From an uncultured Sphaerochaeta sp. (lineage in GTDB: Bacteria > Spirochaetota > Spirochaetia > Sphaerochaetales > Sphaerochaetaceae): 64,000 bases of DNA. A program made the position numbers and the translations under genes. The number at the start of each line of letters is the position of its first letter. The stretch's first letter is position 1. This document shows positions 52,666-61,393 of this stretch, piece after piece. The notes beneath the pieces were generated by a model. It ran no database searches, was not told where the DNA came from, and saw nothing but the letters and a program-made list of their open reading frames with translations. The stretch spans positions 2,418,001-2,482,000 of the forward strand of contig NZ_OY781063.1 of assembly GCF_963676285.1 (NCBI RefSeq), given 5' to 3'.

Positions 52666-53709
52666 ATGGCTGAAAAGAGAGATTTGGTAGCAAAATCCCG
52701 GCTTATCGATGAAATGTCGCTTAAGAACCGGTTGATTGAATATTTTACCCAGTGGGAAGTGCTGCTCTCCATCATCATTGTACTGGTGTTTGTTTTTTTC
52801 ACCATCAGGACTCCTTACTTCCTTGATTGGTTCAATTTGATGAATGCAACCTTCCAATTCAGTGAGAAGGCAATCATGGCCCTTCCAATGATCTTCATCA
52901 TCATGTGTGGTGATATTGATATCTCGATTGCCTCCATTATTGCCCTTTGTGCATATGCGGTAGGAAATGCTGCCCAGGCGGGAGCTTCCATTCCTTCCCT
53001 GATATTCATTGCCCTGCTCGTTGGCACCCTCGCTGGGTTGTTCAATGGAGTGATGATCACCGCCCTCGAGATGCCGGCCATCGCGGTCACTCTTGCGACA
53101 CAGTCGGTATTCAGGGGGATTGCAATTGGTTTGTTGGGAGATCAGGCACGTACTGAATTCCCAGAAAACTTTGGGTTCTTTGGTCAGCAATTCATACCTG
53201 GTACCATTATTCCCTTTGAGTTCGTTCTCTACCTGGTCTTGGTATTGCTCTTTGCGTTCATCTTGCATAAGACAACGTATGGAAGAAGGTTATACGCCAT
53301 CGGAAACAGTGCTGAAGCGGCTCGTTTCTCCGGTATCAAGGTAAAGACCATGAGGATCATCAACTTTACCGTTACCGGATTCTTCTGTGGTCTTACCTCC
53401 ATACTGCTGGCTAGTCGAATTCTCTCTGTCCGCTCAAACATTGCCACCGGATGGGATTTGGAAATCATCACCCTCGTCGTGCTTGGTGGTGTTGCCATCA
53501 CCGGGGGCAAGGGGAGTGTGTATGGTGTTTTCATTGGCTCCATGTTGGTCGGTTACTTGAAGTTCGGCATGGGCTTGTTGAAGTTCAGTGGAACCCTGAT
53601 GACCATAGTCATTGGATTGCTTCTCATCTCTGCGGTCCTTCTCCCCCGATTGCTTGATATGTACAAGGCAAACAGGAAGCTACGGCTCCAGCAAATGAGT
53701 AGAAATTAG
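52666..53709 (+). CDS. rhaQ: L-rhamnose ABC transporter, second permease
   Basis: A 347-residue RbsC-type permease with nine to ten membrane segments and the patterns MCGDIDISIASIIALCAYAVG, GLFNGVMITALEMPAIAVTLAT and VLGGVAITGGKGSVYG. Two distinct permeases are the rule in rhaSTPQ importers, unlike ribose systems with one, which supports the rhamnose assignment. It ends 13 bases before rhaM. Confidence 0.88.
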   Translation: MAEKRDLVAKSRLIDEMSLKNRLIEYFTQWEVLLSIIIVLVFVFFTIRTPYFLDWFNLMNATFQFSEKAIMALPMIFIIMCGDIDISIASIIALCAYAVGNAAQAGASIPSLIFIALLVGTLAGLFNGVMITALEMPAIAVTLATQSVFRGIAIGLLGDQARTEFPENFGFFGQQFIPGTIIPFEFVLYLVLVLLFAFILHKTTYGRRLYAIGNSAEAARFSGIKVKTMRIINFTVTGFFCGLTSILLASRILSVRSNIATGWDLEIITLVVLGGVAITGGKGSVYGVFIGSMLVGYLKFGMGLLKFSGTLMTIVIGLLLISAVLLPRLLDMYKANRKLRLQQMSRN

Positions 53710-53722
53710 GAGGGATCATCCC

Positions 53723-54034
53723 ATGAGACAGGCATTTGTCATGCAGTTGAAGAAAGGATACGAACAAGAGTACAAGAAGCGTCATGATGAGATTTGGCCG
53801 GAGTTGAAGGCTCTTCTCAAGGAAAGTGGGGTTTCTGACTACACCATCTTCCTTGACCGGGATAGTGGATTGCTCTTTGCTTTTCAGAAATCAGAGGGAG
53901 AGTCGGGGAGTCAGGATCTTGGCTCAAACCCCATTGTCCAAAAGTGGTGGGCCTATATGGCTGATATTATGGACACAAATGAAGACAACTCACCGATATC
54001 GCTTCCCTTGGAGGAAGTCTTTCATATGGATTGA
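53723..54034 (+). CDS. rhaM: L-rhamnose mutarotase
   Basis: A 103-residue member of the RhaM/RhaU family, small dimeric proteins that interconvert the anomers of L-rhamnose. QAFVMQLKKGYEQEYKKRHDEIWPEL carries the catalytic histidine H21 and the family's characteristic start, and NPIVQKWWAYMADIMDTNED is the usual C-terminal block. It closes the rhaSTPQM unit and ties the transporter to rhamnose. AGGAGGG precedes the ATG. Confidence 0.92.
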   Translation: MRQAFVMQLKKGYEQEYKKRHDEIWPELKALLKESGVSDYTIFLDRDSGLLFAFQKSEGESGSQDLGSNPIVQKWWAYMADIMDTNEDNSPISLPLEEVFHMD

Positions 54035-54072
54035 CGAATCCCTTTCGAAAACACTTGAAAAGTTAGCGATAC

Positions 54073-54111
54073 TATAATAGAATCGAAAGCGTAACGAAAG
54101 TGATAAGAAAG
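54073..54111 (+). promoter_or_regulatory. Promoter and 11-base direct repeats before the DeoR gene
   Basis: TATAAT (54073-54078) is a perfect -10. Just downstream CGAAAG (54084-54089), CGAAAG (54095-54100) and AGAAAG (54106-54111) recur with an exact period of 11 bases. Tandem repeats of this kind are typical DeoR-family binding sites; here they would block the start of transcription. Confidence 0.6.
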
Positions 54112-54125
54112 TAGGAGTGTATCAT

Positions 54126-54881
54126 ATGATAGGGCTTTCCCCTCGGGAAAAACACATACTCCAGCTTCTGAAAAGTGGTGAAGAGTATCCTGTATCCAGG
54201 CTCAGCGAAGAGCTGGGAGTTTCTGCGGTTACCATCAGGGGAGATTTACGGGACCTGGATTCAAAAGGTCTTGTTATACGAAGCCACGGCCGGGTCGTAG
54301 TTGCATCCGCTCCCCAAGCAGCCTTTCGTGATGATACCAATACTCCAAAAAAAGATCTGATTGCAAAACTTGCTGCAACCTTGGTAAAGGATAATGACTT
54401 TATCATGATTACCAATGGATCCACCTGTTCCCTGATTCCCAGACACATATTCGGGAAGAGGAATGTACGGGTGGTAACCAACTCAACACTTATTCTGCCC
54501 TACGCACGGGCAAATACCCAGCTCCAGGTTACATTGGTTGGCGGTGAATACCGAAGCGAAGCTGAGGCCCTTGTCGGGCCTGCTGCCATTTCCCAGATAG
54601 AGAACTACCATGTATCCACCACCTTCTTCGGTACAGATGGATTTACCATGGAACATGGACTTACCACCAGCTTGATCGAAAATGCACAGGTGGTACAACG
54701 TATGTGCGCACAAGCCACACGGCGGGTTTTGTGCGTTGATTCCTCAAAGGTGGGGAATCGTGGGTTTGTGCGGATCATGCCGGTAACAGAGATAGATACC
54801 ATTGTCACAGACAGTGGTTTTCCTGCAGACCTGATCACCCAGCTCGAGGAGCAGGGTGTTGAGGTCCTTATTGCAAAGTAG
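54126..54881 (+). CDS. DeoR-family transcriptional regulator
   Basis: A 251-residue repressor. The N-terminal helix-turn-helix is SRLSEELGVSAVTIRGDLRDLDSKGLVIRSHG. The sugar-phosphate-binding domain follows, with NGSTC, VTNSTLI, LVGGEYRSEAEALVGP and FFGTDGF near the family's G-x-D/G-x-x-G signature. A GTG at 54117 is in frame, but GGAG overlaps it; the ATG at 54126 is better. It heads the dehydrogenase operon (12 bases before E2) and probably represses itself and the operon until a sugar phosphate binds. AGAAAG/CGAAAG repeats upstream are its likely sites. Confidence 0.85.
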   Translation: MIGLSPREKHILQLLKSGEEYPVSRLSEELGVSAVTIRGDLRDLDSKGLVIRSHGRVVVASAPQAAFRDDTNTPKKDLIAKLAATLVKDNDFIMITNGSTCSLIPRHIFGKRNVRVVTNSTLILPYARANTQLQVTLVGGEYRSEAEALVGPAAISQIENYHVSTTFFGTDGFTMEHGLTTSLIENAQVVQRMCAQATRRVLCVDSSKVGNRGFVRIMPVTEIDTIVTDSGFPADLITQLEEQGVEVLIAK

Positions 54882-54893
54882 AGGAGTGAACAC

Positions 54894-56228
54894 ATGGCAC
54901 AACAAGTTGTGATGCCCAAACAGGGAAACTCAGTGGAATCCTGCATTATTGTGGAATGGAATGTCAAAGTAGGTGACAAGGTTGCTGTAGGGGATGTCCT
55001 ATGCTCAGCAGAGACCGATAAGTCGACCATTGACGTTGAATCGACCGCTGAAGGTGTAGTACTGTCCATACTGTATGAGGAAGGGGATGATGTTCCCGTA
55101 ATGGTCCCCATCGTCATGGTTGGGGAGGAAGGCGAGAAATTCGAGCTTCCCAAGACAGAAACCAATAAAGAAGAACCAAAGGAAGAGAAACAGGAAACAG
55201 CACCAGCTGAGGACATACAACCTGAAAAAGCTACTCCTCCCTCTACGGCAGACAAGGCTCAGGGATCCAGCCCCAGGGCACGCAATCTGGCTTCCTCCAT
55301 GGGAGTATCGCTCTCCTCTGTACAGCCCACCGGTCCGAAAGGCCGCATCATTGAACGTGATGTAGCCTCAGTGGCTGGTGAACCGCTCAGCCCGGTTGCA
55401 AGACAGCAGGCTCTTGAACAGGGAGTGCAGGCTCCAGGACGTGGTAGTGGCATGGGAGGAAGAGTCCTCTCTTCAGACCTACAGGTGAAACCTGCGATTG
55501 CCACCCCATCACGCATGGGAGAAGTCTCTGAAGAGATTCAGGAGATACCTGTGAAGGGAGTGAGAAAGGTAACTGCCAGGAGAATGATGGAATCCATTCA
55601 CTCCACATGCCAGCTTACCCTTCATGCCCAGGCTGATGCACGTGCCCTGAAGCGATTGAGAGCCGGATTCAAGAGTGCCAAGAGTGAGCTCGGTTTGAAC
55701 AAGGTCACGATCAATGACTTGATCCTCTTTGCAGTGAGTAGAACCTTGTTGGAGTTCCCTGCCTTCAATGCACACTTCCTTGGGGATAAGATGTTGCGCT
55801 TCAGCCATGTGCATCTTGGTGTCGCTACCGACACACCGAAGGGCCTTCTGGTCCCTGTGGTGCGCAATAGTGACATGCTCAGCCTCCGTCAGCTCTCTGA
55901 AGAGACCAAGGCCCTGATTGATAAGTGCAAGGAAGGAAGTGCCCAACCTGACGAACTCAGTGGTTCAACCTTCACGGTAAGTAATGTAGGAGCCTTTGGC
56001 ATTGATGCATTCACCCCGGTACTCAACGTACCTGAGGTTGCAATCCTTGGGGTTGGCGGTATTACACTCACGCCAGTAGAGGATGAGGATGGAGATATCG
56101 TCTTTATTGAAAAGATTGGACTCTCGCTGACAATGGATCACCAAGCAGTCGATGGTGCAGATGCTGCACGCTTCCTGAAAGCCTTGATGGACAACATCGC
56201 CTCCATTGATCTCTTGTTGGCACTGTAG
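54894..56228 (+). CDS. 2-oxoacid/acetoin dehydrogenase complex, E2 acyltransferase with two tandem subunit-binding domains
   Basis: A 444-residue dihydrolipoamide acyltransferase. One lipoyl domain (1-80) has the lipoylated lysine K43 in ETDKSTIDVES. A Pro/Glu/Lys-rich linker leads to a peripheral subunit-binding domain (125-158, SPRARNLASSMGVSLSS ... GPKGRIIERD). A second such domain follows at 165-197 (SPVARQQALEQGVQAPG ... GMGGRVLSSD); a tandem pair is unusual. The catalytic domain (about 220-444) ends with MDHQAVDGADAARFL, containing the H-x-x-x-D-G catalytic motif. It forms the core of the complex and passes acyl groups to CoA. Which acyl group is not visible from sequence. Confidence 0.85.
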   Translation: MAQQVVMPKQGNSVESCIIVEWNVKVGDKVAVGDVLCSAETDKSTIDVESTAEGVVLSILYEEGDDVPVMVPIVMVGEEGEKFELPKTETNKEEPKEEKQETAPAEDIQPEKATPPSTADKAQGSSPRARNLASSMGVSLSSVQPTGPKGRIIERDVASVAGEPLSPVARQQALEQGVQAPGRGSGMGGRVLSSDLQVKPAIATPSRMGEVSEEIQEIPVKGVRKVTARRMMESIHSTCQLTLHAQADARALKRLRAGFKSAKSELGLNKVTINDLILFAVSRTLLEFPAFNAHFLGDKMLRFSHVHLGVATDTPKGLLVPVVRNSDMLSLRQLSEETKALIDKCKEGSAQPDELSGSTFTVSNVGAFGIDAFTPVLNVPEVAILGVGGITLTPVEDEDGDIVFIEKIGLSLTMDHQAVDGADAARFLKALMDNIASIDLLLAL

Positions 56229-56237
56229 GGAGGATAC

Positions 56238-57590
56238 ATGAGTACCTATGATCTAATAGTAGTTGGCAGCGGTCCTGGTGGATATGTTGCCGCAGAAAGA
56301 GCAGGAGCACTTGGCAAGAAGGTCCTGCTCATAGAGAGAGGGCACCTTGGAGGAGTCTGTACAAACTGGGGGTGTATCCCCACCAAGAGCCTCCTGAACA
56401 GTGCCAAACTCTACCACCATGCACTTGATGGTGCAAAACATGGCGTCGAGGCTGCCTCGGTGACGTTCAGCCTTCCTGATGCAATGGCCTGGAAGAATGA
56501 TACGGTGGGGACGCTGAGAAGTGGTATCGAGTTCCTGATGAAGTCGAACAAGGTGGAAACGGTTTTTGGCGAAGCTGAATTCATCGACCCTCATCATGTG
56601 AAAGTGGGAGACACTGTCTATGAAGGCTCTTACCTGATGGTCGCCACCGGTTCTTCAGCTTTTGTTCCACCTATCCCTGGAGCTAAATTGGAACATGTGC
56701 TCACCAGTAATGAGATCCTGGATCTCGAGGAAGTGCCCAAGTCCCTGGTTGTCATCGGAGGTGGGGTTATCGGGATTGAATTTGCCTCGTTCTTCTCCAT
56801 GATCGGGACCAAGGTCACCGTCATAGAGATGATGGACGAGATTCTCCCCATGATGGATGGTGAATTTGCCAAGCTGATGAGACGTGAGCTCAAGGAAGTG
56901 GACTTCCGCCTTGGTTGCAAGGTAGAGGAGATCACCAAGGAAGCGGTGTTGTATACCGATGCCAAGGGAGATAAACAGTCCACTGAAGCAGCACTGGTCC
57001 TCATGAGTGTTGGGCGTAGGCCGAACACCCAGGGGCTGGAGAAGCTTGGAGTGGATATAGACCGTCAAGGGGTGGTGGTAAATGACCGTCTTCAGACCAA
57101 TGTTGCCAATATCTGGGCTATTGGGGATGTGAATGGTCGCTCCCTTCTTGCTCATAGCGCCTCCCGCATGGCAGAGGTTGCCATCTCCAATATCTTCGGT
57201 TCAAAAGAGATGCGTATGCGCTACAACGCAATTCCTTGGGCAGTCTATGCGAATCCTGAGGCAGCTGGTTGTGGCATTACAGAAAAGGAAGCTAAGGAGA
57301 AAGGCATTCCTGTGAAGAGTCAAACTGTGCAGATGCGCGCAAACGGTCGTTTCCTCGCTGAGCAAGGTAAGCGTGCTTCCGGCTTGGTGAAAGTGATCTG
57401 TCACCAGGAAAGCGGTGCCATTCTTGGAGTTCATCTGCTGGGACCCTACAGCAGCGAGATGATCTGGGGCGCTTCTGCTCTTATTGAAGCAGAGCTAAGA
57501 GTCCAGGACGTCAAAGAGATAGTATTTCCACACCCGAGTGTATCCGAGCTTATCAAGGATGCTTGCTTTGCACTCGACCATAGTCTGTAA
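56238..57590 (+). CDS. lpdA: Dihydrolipoyl dehydrogenase (E3)
   Basis: A 450-residue flavoprotein that reoxidises the lipoyl arm of E2 with NAD+. FAD-binding GSGPGGYVAAE (11-20), the redox disulfide C41-C46 (GGVCTNWGCIPTKS), NAD-binding GGGVIGIEFAS and the C-terminal FPHPSVSELI with the catalytic histidine and glutamate are all present. AGGGAGG precedes the ATG, 9 bases after the E2 stop. Its dedicated location shows that this complex does not share an E3 with other complexes. Confidence 0.93.
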   Translation: MSTYDLIVVGSGPGGYVAAERAGALGKKVLLIERGHLGGVCTNWGCIPTKSLLNSAKLYHHALDGAKHGVEAASVTFSLPDAMAWKNDTVGTLRSGIEFLMKSNKVETVFGEAEFIDPHHVKVGDTVYEGSYLMVATGSSAFVPPIPGAKLEHVLTSNEILDLEEVPKSLVVIGGGVIGIEFASFFSMIGTKVTVIEMMDEILPMMDGEFAKLMRRELKEVDFRLGCKVEEITKEAVLYTDAKGDKQSTEAALVLMSVGRRPNTQGLEKLGVDIDRQGVVVNDRLQTNVANIWAIGDVNGRSLLAHSASRMAEVAISNIFGSKEMRMRYNAIPWAVYANPEAAGCGITEKEAKEKGIPVKSQTVQMRANGRFLAEQGKRASGLVKVICHQESGAILGVHLLGPYSSEMIWGASALIEAELRVQDVKEIVFPHPSVSELIKDACFALDHSL

Positions 57591-57601
57591 GGAGTAACGA
57601 T

Positions 57602-60055
57602 ATGGCCAGAACGATACCATTTGATCCAGTAAAATTGAGGGAGCCTCTCACTATTGAAACACCCTCGATTCCTGTTAACCAGTACAAGAGCAACATCAAG
57701 AAAGAGCTCAAGCAATACGGAAAGGAACGCCTGATCCGTGCTTATTATGACATGCTCTTGATTAGAAAATTTGAGACCATGTTGGACACCATCAAGAAAG
57801 AGGGTGTGTATCAAGGGATTTCATACAATCACCGTGGACCAGCCCACCTCTCATCCGGTCAGGAAAGTGCTGCTGTCGGGCAGGCAATGGTACTCGATCC
57901 GGAGGATCAGATCTTTGGTTCACACCGTAGCCATGGTGAGATTCTCGCCAAGAGCATGAGTGCCATCTACAAGATGGAGGACAAGGAACTGCTCGCCATC
58001 ATGGAATCATTCATGGATGGAGAGACCTACAAGATTGTAGAGAAACACTTCCCTGGAGAGAATGTCCGTGACCTTGCAGAGAACTTTGTATTGTACGGTG
58101 CCTTGGCTGAGATTTATGCCAAGAAGCCTGGATTCTCTGCAGGCCTTGGTGGTTCAATGCATACCTTCTTCAAGCCCTTTGGCAGTATGCCCAATAACGC
58201 AATTGTTGGAGGTTCCTGTACTATTGCAGTTGGTGCTTCCCTCTATAAGAAGATTAACCGAAAGAAGGGAATTGTTATCGCCAATATCGGTGATGGAGCG
58301 CTTGCACGTGGTCCTGTCTATGAAGGATTGGTGCTTTCCTCCATGGACCAGTACAAGACCCTCTGGGAAGACAACCCAGGGTATCCTCCCTTCATGCTCA
58401 ACTGTTTTGACAACCTCTATGCCATGGGCGGTCAGCCTGTTGGTGAGACCATGGGCTACAAGGTTGCTGCAAGGGTTGCCTCTGCTATCAACGAATACTC
58501 CATGCACACCGAGCGTGTTGATGGATTCAACCCTCTTGCTGTAGCAGATGCCACGGCACGCAAGAAAGAAATCCTCCTCAAGGGAGAGGGCCCAGCGTTC
58601 ATGGACACCATCACCTATCGTTACAGCGGTCATAGCCCCAGTGATGCCATGACCTACAGAACGAAGGAAGAGCTGGAAGCTTTCCGTAACCAGGATCCAA
58701 TCGTGGCCTATGGTAACTACCTCATTGAAAACAAGGTGGTCAGTCAGGAAGAGCTCGATCAGTTTGATACAGTGCTTGAAGAGAAAATGAGAAAGACACT
58801 CGAGATTACCGTTGATCCGGTACTCAGCCCCATGGTTGATGAAAAATTCGTTGAGTCTGTCATGTTCTCCAATGGCAGTGTTGAGAAGTTGGATGATGGC
58901 GAACCAGTACTCCTCGAGAAGCTGGAAGACAATGCAAGGGTGAAGCAAATTGCCCGCAGAAGTCGCTATGCATACGACGAGAATGGCAAGGAACTGCCCG
59001 CTGCAAAGCAGTACCAGTATCGTGATGCTGTCTTTGAGGCAATGGCACATCGCTTCTCCATTGACCCTACGATGGTTGCCTATGGAGAGGATCATCGTGA
59101 TTGGGGTGGGGCATTTGCCTGCTACCGCGGTCTTACCGAATTGCTTCCTCCTTCCCGTTTCTTCAACTCCCCGATCGCTGAATCAGCAATTGTTGGAAGT
59201 GGAGTAGGCTACGCAATGGCCGGTGGACGAGCAGTTGTTGAGTTGATGTACTGTGACTTCCTTGGTTGTGCAGGGGATGAGGTATTCAACCAGATGCCCA
59301 AATGGCAGGCTATGAGCGCCGGTGTCCTGAAGATGCCACTTGTGCTCCGTGTATCAGTTGGTAACAAGTATGGTGCACAGCACTCCCAGGAATGGACCAG
59401 CATGGTTGCTTCCGTCCCTGGATTGAAGGCAATGTATCCTGCAACACCGTATGATGTGAAAGGCATGCTCAACTACGCACTCCGTGGTACTGACCCTGTG
59501 GTATTCTTTGAGAGCCAGAAACTCTATGGAATTGGCGAGATGTTCGTGAAGGAAGGAGTTCCTGAGGGCTACTACGAAATTCCTGAAGGAGAACCGGTGA
59601 TCAGGAGAGAAGGTAAGGATGTAACGCTTATTGCACTTGGACCTGCTCTCTATACTGCAACCAAGGCAGCAGAACAGCTTGCCGAGAAGGGGCTTGAGGC
59701 AGAGGTGATCGACCTGAGATGGATCAACCCGCTCAAGTATGAGTTATTGATTGAATCAGTGAAGAAGACAGGAAGAGCAGTCTTTGTAACTGACAGTGCT
59801 GAGCGTGGCAGTTATCTGCACACCGTAAGCTCCAACCTCAGTAGGCTTGCCTTTGACTATCTCGATGCTCCGACGATTGTGGTCGGGTCAAAGAACTGGA
59901 TCACACCGCCAGCAGAAATGGAGGAGTACTACTTTGCACAGGCGTACTCGGTACTGGATGCCATCCACGAGCAGATTTTGCCGATTCCTGAGTATGTCCC
60001 CCAGAGTAATTTCACTGACGGTGAGTTCTTCAGGACAAGCAGACTCGGCGTCTGA
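57602..60055 (+). CDS. 2-oxoacid/acetoin dehydrogenase E1, alpha and beta subunits fused
   Basis: An 817-residue thiamine-diphosphate enzyme. The alpha part (about 1-430) has YYDMLLIRKFETML, GSHRSHGEILAKS, GLGGSMHTFF and the cofactor motif NIGDGALARG ... NCFDNLYAM. The beta part (about 465-817) has YQYRDAVFEAMAHRF, AYGEDHRDWGGAF, NSPIAESAIVGSGVGYAM, and the C-terminal VIDLRWINPL and the histidine region NKYGAQHSQEW. Normally these are two proteins; the fusion resembles E1-like proteins of branched-chain or acetoin complexes. The alpha half carries an extra segment around IYKMEDKELLAIMESFMDGETYKI. It starts the oxidative cleavage or decarboxylation and acylates the lipoyl arm. The 2-oxo substrate is unknown. 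Confidence 0.85.
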   Translation: MARTIPFDPVKLREPLTIETPSIPVNQYKSNIKKELKQYGKERLIRAYYDMLLIRKFETMLDTIKKEGVYQGISYNHRGPAHLSSGQESAAVGQAMVLDPEDQIFGSHRSHGEILAKSMSAIYKMEDKELLAIMESFMDGETYKIVEKHFPGENVRDLAENFVLYGALAEIYAKKPGFSAGLGGSMHTFFKPFGSMPNNAIVGGSCTIAVGASLYKKINRKKGIVIANIGDGALARGPVYEGLVLSSMDQYKTLWEDNPGYPPFMLNCFDNLYAMGGQPVGETMGYKVAARVASAINEYSMHTERVDGFNPLAVADATARKKEILLKGEGPAFMDTITYRYSGHSPSDAMTYRTKEELEAFRNQDPIVAYGNYLIENKVVSQEELDQFDTVLEEKMRKTLEITVDPVLSPMVDEKFVESVMFSNGSVEKLDDGEPVLLEKLEDNARVKQIARRSRYAYDENGKELPAAKQYQYRDAVFEAMAHRFSIDPTMVAYGEDHRDWGGAFACYRGLTELLPPSRFFNSPIAESAIVGSGVGYAMAGGRAVVELMYCDFLGCAGDEVFNQMPKWQAMSAGVLKMPLVLRVSVGNKYGAQHSQEWTSMVASVPGLKAMYPATPYDVKGMLNYALRGTDPVVFFESQKLYGIGEMFVKEGVPEGYYEIPEGEPVIRREGKDVTLIALGPALYTATKAAEQLAEKGLEAEVIDLRWINPLKYELLIESVKKTGRAVFVTDSAERGSYLHTVSSNLSRLAFDYLDAPTIVVGSKNWITPPAEMEEYYFAQAYSVLDAIHEQILPIPEYVPQSNFTDGEFFRTSRLGV

Positions 60056-60067
60056 TAAGGAAAGCCC

Positions 60068-61384
60068 ATGGATTTGAAACAGCTTGAAAAAAGCATCAAT
60101 GATAGAGATCTTGCTACTCGACTTACCTCGAGTAGTGAGATTGGTTCCCTGATTCAAGGCGGCTCTCTCAAGAGAACCGCGCTTGAAGAGGTGAACAATC
60201 ATGTGCATACCACCTACTCATTCAGTCCGTATGAACCTTCTGCGGCAGCTTATGCTGCATGGAAGGCAGGACTGGGTATTGTGGGAAGTATTGACCATGA
60301 CAGCATTGGTGCGGCACAGGAGATGCTGGAAGCAGCACAGAATATCGGGATTGCCAGCACGGTAGGATTTGAGCTGAGAACAAGTTTTCTCGACACTCCG
60401 CTCGCAGATAGAAAGCTCAACAATCCGGACAGTATCGGAATTGCCTATATGTGCGTCCACGGGGTTCCCAAGCAACACATCTCGACTGTTGCCAAGTTCC
60501 TCCAGCCGGTTCAGAAAATTCGTAACGAGAGGAATAAGGCTCAAGTCGAGGCTTTGCAGGCCTTGGTAGGGCAGTATGGCTTCGACCTGGATTTTGAAAG
60601 GGATGTTCTCCCTCTAAGCAGAGCTGACCAAGGTGGCTCTGTTACTGAACGGCATATTCTCTATGCTATGGCAAACCAGAGTATCTCCATGTTTGGAAAA
60701 GGGGAGAAGCTGGTCCACTTCCTCAAGAAGGACCTGGGCCTGACCCTTGCTGGAAAGGTGCAGGATTGGTTGTTGGACAAGGACAATCCCCACTATGCGT
60801 ATGATCTCTTGGGAGTCTACAAGAGTACCTTCCTGCCTCGGTTCTTCATTCAACCTTCCAAGGAGGAGTGTCTGGATGTTCGTGAAGTGGTCTCCTTTGC
60901 CAACAGTATTGGTGCCATTGCAGCCTATGCCTATCTTGGGGATGTGGCTGAGAGCGTGACCGGGGATAAGAAGGCCGAGAAGTTTGAGGATGAGTTCCTG
61001 GAAGAGCTGTTGGACCTGTTGGTGGATATTGGTTTTCCTGCGGTTACCTATATGCCTCCACGCAATACCAAGGAGCAGATGCTTCGCTTGCAGAAGCTTG
61101 CCAGGGAGAGGAACCTGATGGAGATCAGTGGGGTCGATATAAACAGCAGCAGGCAGAGTATGAACTGTCCTGAGTTGTTGGAACCTACGGCCAGACATCT
61201 TGTTGATGCAGCTTGGGCGCTGGTAGCGCATGAGAAGCTCGCTTCCTGTGATGATAAGCTTGGTCTGTTTCATCCTGAAAATCCAATGGCGGGGTCTTCT
61301 CTCGAAGAGAAGTTGAAACATTACGCAGCACTAGGAAGAAAAATGAATGCCCATGACCCATATTCCCTCGTGCAGCAGTTCTAA
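60068..61384 (+). CDS. PHP-domain metal hydrolase of unknown substrate
   Basis: A 438-residue protein with a PHP-type metal centre. N-HVHTTYSFSPYEP gives H-x-H, GSIDHDSIGAAQEML the second site, VGFELRT a glutamate, a histidine lies in CVHGVP and EISGVDINSSR supplies the terminal aspartate. PHP proteins hydrolyse phosphoesters (histidinol phosphate, cyclic or terminal phosphates, DNA ends). This long version has a middle region rich in charged helices and no known name. Its place between the dehydrogenase complex and two sugar dehydrogenases suggests it acts on a phosphorylated sugar or cyclic ester. Function is inferred from context only. Confidence 0.7.
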   Translation: MDLKQLEKSINDRDLATRLTSSSEIGSLIQGGSLKRTALEEVNNHVHTTYSFSPYEPSAAAYAAWKAGLGIVGSIDHDSIGAAQEMLEAAQNIGIASTVGFELRTSFLDTPLADRKLNNPDSIGIAYMCVHGVPKQHISTVAKFLQPVQKIRNERNKAQVEALQALVGQYGFDLDFERDVLPLSRADQGGSVTERHILYAMANQSISMFGKGEKLVHFLKKDLGLTLAGKVQDWLLDKDNPHYAYDLLGVYKSTFLPRFFIQPSKEECLDVREVVSFANSIGAIAAYAYLGDVAESVTGDKKAEKFEDEFLEELLDLLVDIGFPAVTYMPPRNTKEQMLRLQKLARERNLMEISGVDINSSRQSMNCPELLEPTARHLVDAAWALVAHEKLASCDDKLGLFHPENPMAGSSLEEKLKHYAALGRKMNAHDPYSLVQQF

Positions 61385-61393
61385 GGAGAAGCA

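Noticed and set aside
58154..59095. A 313-codon minus-strand frame inside the E1 gene
   Set aside because: Shadow of the E1 coding frame, which carries all thiamine-enzyme motifs.
54894..60055. Annotation as the organism's pyruvate dehydrogenase complex
   Set aside because: The operon contains a DeoR regulator, sugar dehydrogenases and a sugar kinase, E1 is a fusion with an insertion and E2 has a tandem binding domain, so a specific substrate is more likely; not excluded by sequence alone.
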